7,615 nucleotides of DNA from Pseudomonadota bacterium (GTDB lineage: Bacteria; Pseudomonadota; Alphaproteobacteria; Rhizobiales; Xanthobacteraceae), in assembly GCA_023430245.1 (NCBI GenBank), contig JAEZBA010000218.1, positions 1-7,615 of the forward strand, read 5' to 3'. The notes below the pieces were generated by a model. It did no database searches and had not been told where the DNA came from. It worked only from the letters and a program-made list of their open reading frames with translations. Of this stretch, positions 1-4,217 are shown in pieces; within the stretch, counting starts at the first letter, position 1, and each line of letters opens with the position of its first letter. The position numbers were made by a program, and so were the translations under genes.

Positions 1-380
1 CCGTAGGTCACCTTCTGGACGCTTGGCAGAACCTGGCCGGAGAATTTCACCTCGCCCATGCCGAGCGCGCGGCCATTCCCCGACGACCCGGTCCAGCCCA
101 GGAAAAAGCCCAGCAACTGCCACAAAGCGTCCAGCCCAAGGCATCCCGGCATCACCGGGTCGTTCTTGAAATGACAGGCAAAAAACCAGAGATCCGGCTT
201 CACCGCGAGTTCCGCCCGGACCAGCCCCTTGCCAAACTCCCCGCCCTGCTCCGAGATTTCGGAAATCCGGTCGAACATCAGCATCGGCGGCAGAGGCAAT
301 TGTGGCCCCTCGGAGAACAATTCCCCGCGGCCACAGGCCAGGAGATCCTCGTATTCAAAACTGGTTCGGCGGCTCTGCAT
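1..380 (-). CDS. fabA: FabA, 3-hydroxyacyl-[ACP] dehydratase/isomerase (C-terminus outside window)
   Basis: FabA dehydrates beta-hydroxydecanoyl-ACP in the cytoplasm and isomerises trans-2- to cis-3-decenoyl-ACP, the branch point for anaerobic-type unsaturated fatty acid synthesis. The reverse-strand translation from the ATG at 380 gives 126 residues that align well with E. coli FabA as I remember it. The block FFACHFKNDP carries catalytic His70, and PGCLGLDALWQL carries catalytic Asp84. GRALGMGEVKFSGQVLP follows. The N-terminal EDLLACGRGELF and the PMLMFDRI strand are also typical. The family is about 170 residues long, so roughly 45 are missing beyond base 1. A GAGG lies 12 nt upstream of the ATG, which is a rather long spacing; a TTG 18 nt further upstream (396-398) is an alternative start. 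The gene is divergent from irr. fabB and often fabI usually follow in this group, but they would lie outside the window. The family assignment is near certain. Confidence 0.97.
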   Translation of the reverse strand, partial: MQSRRTSFEYEDLLACGRGELFSEGPQLPLPPMLMFDRISEISEQGGEFGKGLVRAELAVKPDLWFFACHFKNDPVMPGCLGLDALWQLLGFFLGWTGSSGNGRALGMGEVKFSGQVLPSVQKVTY

Positions 381-467
381 GCCGGTCTCGTACCTCAATT
401 TGCGTGGAAAAGTCCGGCGGTTCCTAACACAGGGGGAAGTTGCCGGCAAAGCAGCGGTTTCGTGCTA

Positions 468-489
468 TTCTAATCTGGCCAGATGCGAA
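468..489. repeat. Imperfect palindrome between fabA and irr (candidate operator)
   Basis: The core ATCTGGCCAGAT (473-484) is a perfect 12-bp palindrome. Skipping two mismatched positions on each side, TTC (468-470) and GAA (487-489) also pair, so 9 of 11 positions match per arm. It ends 4 bp before the putative -35 of irr and sits 88 bp upstream of the fabA start, a natural place for a repressor or activator acting on either gene. The left arm contains TTCTAA, a half-site resembling Irr/ICE-type sequences, but no full ICE box is present. Function is inferred from position and symmetry only. Confidence 0.45.
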
Positions 490-493
490 ACGG

Positions 494-523
494 TTGCAAG
501 TGGCGGCCGCCCCCGGCTATAAT
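494..523 (+). promoter_or_regulatory. Sigma70-type promoter of irr
   Basis: TTGCAA (494-499) is followed by an 18-bp spacer and a perfect TATAAT (518-523). Transcription would begin near base 530 and give a leader of about 47 nt before the irr ATG at 577. A consensus -10 is uncommon in this GC-rich background, which makes the call stronger. It also argues against the upstream ATG at 529, which would sit at the start site itself. Confidence 0.65.
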
Positions 524-538
524 TACATATGCAACCAA

Positions 539-563
539 TCCCGGCCTTGAACCGGGACCAAGG
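539..563 (+). promoter_or_regulatory. Potential pseudoknot in the irr 5' leader
   Basis: TCCCGG (539-544) pairs with CCGGGA (552-557) around the 7-nt loop CCTTGAA. Within that loop, CCTTG (545-549) is fully complementary to CAAGG (559-563), which begins one base after the stem. The two helices could stack as a compact H-type pseudoknot or compete as alternative hairpins. The second helix covers part of AGGGG (561-565), one of two possible ribosome binding sites for irr, so the fold could affect translation. Pairing is seen by eye; no energy was calculated. Confidence 0.35.
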
Positions 564-576
564 GGCAAAGAGAGCA

Positions 577-1092
577 ATGAACCCACCGCGTACTGTCGTA
601 TTTTCCACGCCGCAGGAATCCGCTCCGGCGCACCAGCATCCGGCGCATGGCCATTCTCGCACCGATTTGAACGGGTGCCCTTGGCATGACGTGAAGTCGA
701 TGCTGCGGGAAGTGGGATTGCGTCCGACCCGCCAGCGGATGGCCCTGGGCTGGATCCTGTTCGCCAAGGGCGACCGGCATCTGACGGCGGAAATGCTGTA
801 CGAGGAAGCGTCCAAGGCCAAGGTGCCGGTGTCGCTTGCCACGGTCTACAACACGCTGCACCAGTTCACCGATGTGGGCCTCCTGCGCCAGGTCGCGGTC
901 GATGGCTCCAAGACCTATTTCGACACCAACGCCTCCGAGCATCACCATTTCTTTGTCGAGGGCGACAACGAACTCGTCGACATTCCGGGCGCCGACGTCA
1001 TCGTCGACAAGATGCCGATCGCTCCCGAGGGCTATGAGATCGCTCGCATCGACGTTGTGGTCCGGCTGAAGAAGGCTGACCGGCGGCGCTGA
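577..1092 (+). CDS. irr: Irr, heme-responsive iron regulator of the Fur superfamily
   Basis: Irr is the cytoplasmic transcription factor that controls heme synthesis and iron genes in rhizobia. It accumulates under iron limitation and is degraded when heme is delivered by ferrochelatase. The 171-residue product has a variable N-terminus and then the heme regulatory motif GCPWHD (33-38, with Cys34). The winged helix includes LRPTRQRMALGW (49-59) and the recognition region VSLATVYNTL (85-94). EHHH (121-124) matches the second, histidine-based heme site of Bradyrhizobium Irr. The C-terminal half ends in EGYEIARIDVVVRL. The start at 577 is preferred because AGGGG (561-565) and AGAG precede it, while the ATG at 529 has no ribosome binding site and coincides with the predicted transcript start. 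The N-terminus carries a histidine cluster (H19, H21, H24, H26). It is divergent from fabA. It is distinguished from Fur by the HRM motif and by the absence of Fur's cysteine pairs. Confidence 0.96.
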   Translation: MNPPRTVVFSTPQESAPAHQHPAHGHSRTDLNGCPWHDVKSMLREVGLRPTRQRMALGWILFAKGDRHLTAEMLYEEASKAKVPVSLATVYNTLHQFTDVGLLRQVAVDGSKTYFDTNASEHHHFFVEGDNELVDIPGADVIVDKMPIAPEGYEIARIDVVVRLKKADRRR

Positions 1093-1119
1093 TCCTCCGG
1101 CGCTTCGAAGAATTTTGGC

Positions 1120-1180
1120 AATGGCCGGACAAAGCCGTTCGAAGAACGGCGTCGCTTTGCGCCACCTGTGTCCGGCCATT
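1120..1180 (+). terminator. Nested inverted repeat downstream of irr, terminator-like
   Basis: The outer arms AATGGCCGGACA (1120-1131) and TGTCCGGCCATT (1169-1180) are a perfect 12-bp inverted repeat. Inside lies a second perfect hairpin, GCCGTTC-gaa-GAACGGC (1134-1150). The 3' arm runs into TTTTCATTTT (1179-1188), which would serve as a U-rich tail for transcripts leaving irr. The long 37-nt interior makes it an unusual terminator. It could instead be a processed small RNA or a dispersed repeat. TTCGAAGAA also occurs twice directly (1104-1112 and 1138-1146). Apart from a possible promoter at 1210-1237, I see nothing else in the 1093-1311 gap. Confidence 0.5.
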
Positions 1181-1209
1181 TTCATTTTGCGCTGCCAACC
1201 CGCGCGGTC

Positions 1210-1237
1210 TTGTCGCGACGAATTGCATCTTTATCTC
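1210..1237 (+). promoter_or_regulatory. Possible promoter for the CysZ-like gene
   Basis: TTGTCG (1210-1215) and TATCTC (1232-1237) are separated by 16 bp. They lie downstream of the nested repeat and about 75 bp before the ATG at 1312. Both hexamers are imperfect, so the assignment is tentative. A separate promoter would fit with the gene being isolated from irr by a terminator-like element. Confidence 0.25.
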
Positions 1238-1311
1238 TAGCCGCGGCATGTCCGGCGGCGTCAGATCCGGCGCGGCCATGGCATGACGCCATACGGGGCT
1301 GGAGATTTTCG

Positions 1312-2103
1312 ATGTTCGATGCGGCTTTCAAGGCGCTGCAGCAGATGTTCTCGCCGCCCTTCCGGTCGGTGCTGATCAAATCGATGCTGCTGGCCTTGGT
1401 CATGATCGTCCTGCTCGGCATCGGCCTTTACAAGTTTCTCGACTGGCTCACGGTCTCAGGCGGCCTGTGGGCCGAAGGCGCGCTCGGCCCAAACTCGCAT
1501 ACGCCGCTGTCCTGGATTATCTGGATTGCCTCGATCGCAAGCGCGCTCGGCATCGTGGTCGGCGGCATCTTCCTGATGCCGGCGGTGACGGCCTTCGTCG
1601 GCAGCTTCTTCGTTGACGAGATCGCCGAGATCGTTGAGCGCACCTATTATCCGGCCGATCCGGTCGGCACCGCGCTGCCGCTCGGACGCTCGATCTTCGA
1701 GGGCACCAAGACCGCGCTGATCGCGGTTGCGATCTATCTGGTCGCGCTGCCCTTCATCCTGTTCGCAGGACTCGGATTTCTGATTCTGTTCATCGCCGCC
1801 GCCTGGCTGCTGAGCCGCGAATATTTCGATCTTGCCGGAATGCGCTTTCGCCCGCCGGAGGAGGCCAAGGCGTTCCGCAAGGCCAATCAGGCCACCGTAT
1901 TCACGGCAGGCCTGCTGATCGCGGCCTTTGTGTCGATCCCGATCGTGAACCTCGCCACGCCCCTGTTCGGGATGGCCATGATGGTGCACCTGCACAAGCG
2001 GTTGTCGGGGCGACGGCCGTCCGAAATCGGCATAACACGCACCGAGGCCCTTCCCGGATCACCCCAAAGCCCGTCTCAAGACGCGCGCGGGCCGAATTCC
2101 TGA
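1312..2103 (+). CDS. CysZ/EI24-family (sulfate transporter-like) inner-membrane protein
   Basis: This 263-residue polytopic membrane protein belongs, by overall pattern, to the CysZ/EI24 family. Enterobacterial CysZ supports sulfate uptake, but alphaproteobacterial relatives are mostly uncharacterised, so sulfate transport is only a family-based guess. Hydrophobic stretches lie at about 22-42, 66-92, 132-166 and 196-226. The second and third are long enough to hold more than one helix or re-entrant segments. Family-like features are REYFDLAGMRF (169-179) after the third stretch and the Pro-rich SIPIVNLATPLFG (208-220) in the last. The C-terminal 35 residues are hydrophilic, rich in Pro and Ser, and probably disordered. 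The start at 1312 follows GGAG with a 7-nt spacer; an upstream in-frame ATG at 1168 lies inside the terminator-like repeat. No cys genes are adjacent, so context gives no help with substrate. Confidence 0.8.
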   Translation: MFDAAFKALQQMFSPPFRSVLIKSMLLALVMIVLLGIGLYKFLDWLTVSGGLWAEGALGPNSHTPLSWIIWIASIASALGIVVGGIFLMPAVTAFVGSFFVDEIAEIVERTYYPADPVGTALPLGRSIFEGTKTALIAVAIYLVALPFILFAGLGFLILFIAAAWLLSREYFDLAGMRFRPPEEAKAFRKANQATVFTAGLLIAAFVSIPIVNLATPLFGMAMMVHLHKRLSGRRPSEIGITRTEALPGSPQSPSQDARGPNS

Positions 2104-2111
2104 CACCGCCG

Positions 2112-2139
2112 GTTGCGCCTGCGCCGACAGACGCGCAAC
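2112..2139 (+). terminator. Hairpin after the CysZ-like gene
   Basis: GTTGCGC (2112-2118) and GCGCAAC (2133-2139) form a perfect 7-bp stem with a 14-nt loop, starting 8 bp after the stop codon. The sequence after it, GTTAACATTAA, is A/T-rich but not a T run, so intrinsic termination would be weak. Position is the main support. Confidence 0.3.
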
Positions 2140-2165
2140 GTTAACATTAAGCGAGCGTGACCATT

Positions 2166-2185
2166 GCGCCGCCGGGCGGCGGTGC
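2166..2185. repeat. GC-rich hairpin upstream of the cupin gene
   Basis: GCGCCGCC (2166-2173) pairs with GGCGGTGC (2178-2185) around a GGGC tetraloop, 8 pairs including one G-U. No T tract follows. It may be a factor-dependent stop, a leader structure, or chance in GC-rich DNA. The rest of the 2104-2315 gap shows only a weak TTTAAT (2271-2276) as a possible -10, without a convincing -35. Confidence 0.25.
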
Positions 2186-2315
2186 GCTGAGATGCGCGCA
2201 GCCGTTTACGCTCTTGCCAGAGAGAAGGCCCGTGCCACACGGATGCTTTTCGATTCCGTTTCCTTTCTGGTTTAATGCAGTGACGGAATTCGGAAGCGAA
2301 CGGAGTTCAGGTCTC

Positions 2316-2768
2316 ATGCAACCGCTCACGGCAGGAATCACCAAGGCCTCGACCGGCATCGACGGCATCGTCTGGAATATTCTCGGCCAGACTTATGTGC
2401 CGAAAACCCTGTCGGAGCAGAGCTTCGCCTGGCACGCCACCTTTCCCCCGGGGACCTTCGTGCCGCCGCATATCCACCCGACCCAGGATGAATTCATCTA
2501 CATGCTGGAAGGCCGGCTCGATTTCCTGCTCGACGGGCGCGACTATGTGGCGACCGCCGGCGACACGGTGCGGCTGCCGATGCAAATCCCGCACGGCATC
2601 TTCAACAAGTCCGACCAGCCGGTGAAATGCGTGTTCTGGGTCACGCCGACCCGCAAGCTCTACGACCTGTTCTGGGGCATCCACTCCATGAAGGAGCAGA
2701 ATCCCGACGAGGTGGTTGCGCTGTCGGCCCGGCACGAAGTGATCTTCCTGCCGCCGCCTCCGGCGTGA
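2316..2768 (+). CDS. Small single-domain cupin protein
   Basis: This 150-residue cytoplasmic protein has one conserved beta-barrel (cupin_2-type). Motif 1 is complete: G46, H52, H54, E59 and G66 at the canonical spacing G-x5-HxH-x4-E-x6-G. Motif 2 runs from G82 through P88 to H93 and N97; the glycine after the proline is replaced by Gln90. H52, H54, E59 and H93 give the usual 3-His/1-Glu site for Fe, Mn or another divalent metal. There is no DNA-binding domain and no second cupin domain, so it could be a small dioxygenase, isomerase or binding protein; the substrate cannot be read from sequence. GGAG lies 10 nt before the ATG at 2316, whereas an in-frame start at 2157 would add unrelated low-quality sequence. 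The C-terminus ends in a run of prolines. It converges on the following gene. Confidence 0.85.
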   Translation: MQPLTAGITKASTGIDGIVWNILGQTYVPKTLSEQSFAWHATFPPGTFVPPHIHPTQDEFIYMLEGRLDFLLDGRDYVATAGDTVRLPMQIPHGIFNKSDQPVKCVFWVTPTRKLYDLFWGIHSMKEQNPDEVVALSARHEVIFLPPPPA

Positions 2769-2769
2769 G

Positions 2770-2785
2770 GCTTGCAATCGCAAGC
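2770..2785. terminator. Bidirectional terminator-like hairpin between convergent genes
   Basis: GCTTGC (2770-2775) and GCAAGC (2780-2785) form a perfect 6-bp stem with an AATC loop. It occupies almost the whole 18-bp gap between the cupin stop (2766-2768) and the stop of the minus-strand gene (2787-2789). It is symmetrical and so could act in both directions. No T run follows on either strand, so efficiency is uncertain. Confidence 0.45.
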
Positions 2786-2786
2786 G

Positions 2787-3281
2787 CTACGCCGCCGTCC
2801 GGTAAGCGGAAAAGTCGGCCTCCAGCCGCCATGTCCGGCCGTCGTCGTTCGAGCGTTCGCCACGCCATTCGAATGAATCCGGTCGTATCTCGCTGAAGCT
2901 CCAGCGCGTCGACGTGCCGTCGTTGTCTGTGCCGACCTGCACGATGTCCGCGCCCTGCGCGCGCCCGATCTGGCGCGCATAATAGGGCCGCAGCGGATCG
3001 CTCCAGATGATGCGCCAGGCGTCGAGCGCCGCGTCATAGATCCGCAACGTGGTTCCGTAGAACACCCCAGGTAGAATCCAGACATCCTGGATCGCGCGCC
3101 CTTCCAGCGCCCAGCGGAAACAGATTTCACCGGCGCCGCGATGCGTGGTCCCGTCGTCAGGAAACAGCACGCAGTCCATACGCCAGTCGCCGATCAGCCA
3201 GCCGTAAAGGCTCATCTTTTCGGCACGGTCCGCGGCCGGGCCGTCGGCGAGGAGTCGCTGCAGGAAGGCATCGTTGTGCAT
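2787..3281 (-). CDS. Conserved hypothetical protein, possibly DUF1579/calycin-like
   Basis: I do not recognise a function. The 164-residue product has no signal peptide, membrane segment or cysteine-rich motif. A short helical, charged N-terminus (about 1-24) is followed by GWLIGDWRMDC (27-37). Alternating strand-like segments come next, including GRAIQDVWILPG, TTLRIYDAALDAW and SFEWRGERSNDDG. Repeated Trp residues, an early G-x-W and the beta-rich alternation recall DUF1579 or related lipocalin/calycin-like barrels that bind small hydrophobic ligands, but this is only a resemblance. The ATG at 3281 is chosen because GGAG sits 6 nt upstream; the ATG at 3293, four codons earlier, has no ribosome binding site. 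The gene is divergent from an AraC-family regulator across 85 bp, the usual arrangement for a regulator and its target. It is convergent with the cupin. Confidence 0.75.
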   Translation of the reverse strand: MHNDAFLQRLLADGPAADRAEKMSLYGWLIGDWRMDCVLFPDDGTTHRGAGEICFRWALEGRAIQDVWILPGVFYGTTLRIYDAALDAWRIIWSDPLRPYYARQIGRAQGADIVQVGTDNDGTSTRWSFSEIRPDSFEWRGERSNDDGRTWRLEADFSAYRTAA

Positions 3282-3318
3282 CGCGGGCTCCATTCGCGGG
3301 TTGCGACGCGCGCTTCTA

Positions 3319-3334
3319 GACCAAGGCTGTGGTC
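3319..3334. promoter_or_regulatory. Small inverted repeat in the divergent AraC control region
   Basis: GACCA (3319-3323) and TGGTC (3330-3334) form a 5+5 bp inverted repeat spaced by 6 bp. It lies in the 85-bp region between the minus-strand gene and the AraC gene, overlapping where a -35 for the AraC gene would be. It is a possible operator, but it is short enough to arise by chance. Confidence 0.25.
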
Positions 3335-3354
3335 GCCGGCTTGGGAAAAATTGC

Positions 3355-3360
3355 TATTGT
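3355..3360 (+). promoter_or_regulatory. Putative -10 element giving a leaderless AraC transcript
   Basis: TATTGT (3355-3360) ends 6 bp before the ATG at 3367, so transcription would start at or beside the start codon. No Shine-Dalgarno sequence precedes that ATG, consistent with a leaderless mRNA. The -35 region (about 3331-3337) does not match TTGACA, suggesting the promoter needs an activator. Confidence 0.35.
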
Positions 3361-3366
3361 TGCCGC

Positions 3367-4191
3367 ATGACGATGCGTTCGCGATTGCTGGCATCAGGCC
3401 GCGGATGGACCGCGCACGACATTGCGTGCAGCGCCGGACCGGACGACCGGCCGTTCGAGGAGCGGCACGACCGCGTCTGCGTCGCCGCGGTGATTGAAGG
3501 CACCTTCGAATATCGCACCGTTCACGGCAAGGCGACACTCGCACCCGGCGCTTTATTGCTCGGCGATGCAGGAAGCTGTTACGAATGCAGCCACGAGCAC
3601 GCAGCCGGCGATCGCTGTCTGTCGTTTCATTTTGCGCCGGAGTGGTTTGAAGATCTGGCGGCCGCACTTCCCGGCTTGCGCCGCTCAAGCTTCGCCCAAC
3701 TGCACCTCCCGCCTTCGATGCGCCATCTCCCGTTGATCGCGGCAGCGGTCGCAGCCCGTGACGATTCAGCCGAACTCGAAGAGATCGCGCTTCGGATCGC
3801 TGCAGCCGCACTCACCGGTGCGGCAGGCTCGGCCGCGCCATCACGCGCTCCGAACGACCATGACCGGCAGCGCGTCACCGAGGCCTTGCGGCGGATCGAA
3901 TCCTCGAGCCACGAGACGTTTACTCTTGCGGACCTTGCGCGAAGCGCGGGGATGAGCCCGTACCACTTCCTGCGTACGTTCCGGGCAGTTGCCGGCGTCA
4001 CACCGCATCAATTCGTGCTGATGAGGCGGTTGTCCTGCGCCGCCGAGCGGCTTCGACGGACGGACCTGCCCGTTGCCGCCATCGCCTTCGATGCAGGCTT
4101 CGGCGACCTGTCGACGTTCAACCGCCGCTTCCGCCGCGTCATGGGCGTTTCTCCGGGCGAGTACCGGCGCGCGGGACGAAGCGCGGCTTGA
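3367..4191 (+). CDS. AraC/XylS-family transcriptional regulator
   Basis: This 274-residue regulator has an N-terminal sensor part (about 1-160) and a C-terminal double helix-turn-helix. The first HTH runs through TLADLARSAGMSPYHFLRTF (186-205), followed by GVTPHQFVLMRRL. The second is the signature PVAAIAFDAGFGDLSTFNRR (235-254), followed by FRRVMGVSPGEYRR. The sensor part looks cupin-like in strand pattern and contains a notable cluster C71, C74, H76, H78 and C84, which could bind metal or sense redox state; the ligand is unknown. The ATG at 3367 is chosen because the in-frame region upstream runs into the neighbouring gene's start; an ATG at 3373 is an alternative. It is divergent from the 164-residue hypothetical gene, its most likely target, and convergent with the flavin monooxygenase 26 bp away. 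Confidence 0.9.
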   Translation: MTMRSRLLASGRGWTAHDIACSAGPDDRPFEERHDRVCVAAVIEGTFEYRTVHGKATLAPGALLLGDAGSCYECSHEHAAGDRCLSFHFAPEWFEDLAAALPGLRRSSFAQLHLPPSMRHLPLIAAAVAARDDSAELEEIALRIAAAALTGAAGSAAPSRAPNDHDRQRVTEALRRIESSSHETFTLADLARSAGMSPYHFLRTFRAVAGVTPHQFVLMRRLSCAAERLRRTDLPVAAIAFDAGFGDLSTFNRRFRRVMGVSPGEYRRAGRSAA

Positions 4192-4216
4192 TCAAGCGGC
4201 ACGGCGGGCCGCCTTG
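4186..4216. terminator. Overlapping hairpins between convergent AraC and monooxygenase genes
   Basis: Two alternative folds overlap here. GCTTGATCAAGC (4186-4197) is a perfect 12-bp palindrome that includes the AraC stop codon. CAAGCGGC (4193-4200) pairs with GCCGCCTTG (4208-4216) with one bulged C and a 7-nt loop. The second fills the 26-bp gap between the two stop codons. Either could end transcription from both sides, but there is no T run. Confidence 0.35.
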
Positions 4217-4217
4217 T

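Noticed and set aside
461..480. Complete ICE box (Irr binding site)
   Set aside because: Only one TTCTAA half-site is present; the matching half is missing.
467..499. TTGCAA shared as -35 for a fabA promoter with TAGAAT on the minus strand
   Set aside because: The spacer would be 21 bp, too long for a normal sigma70 promoter.
529..576. Upstream ATG extending Irr by 16 residues
   Set aside because: It has no ribosome binding site and lies at the predicted transcription start of the TATAAT promoter.
465..1185. Minus-strand open frames across irr
   Set aside because: They are shadows of irr, whose family match is decisive, and have no recognisable domains.
1168..1311. In-frame N-terminal extension of the CysZ-like protein
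   Set aside because: It would start inside the terminator-like repeat; the ATG at 1312 has GGAG at good spacing and begins the normal family N-terminus.
1456..1995. 179-residue minus-strand open frame rich in Gly, Arg, Gln and Asp
   Set aside because: It is antisense to the membrane protein and has the composition expected from reading hydrophobic codons backwards.
2157..2315. N-terminal extension of the cupin
   Set aside because: There is no ribosome binding site, and the extension crosses a GC-rich hairpin and has no cupin features.
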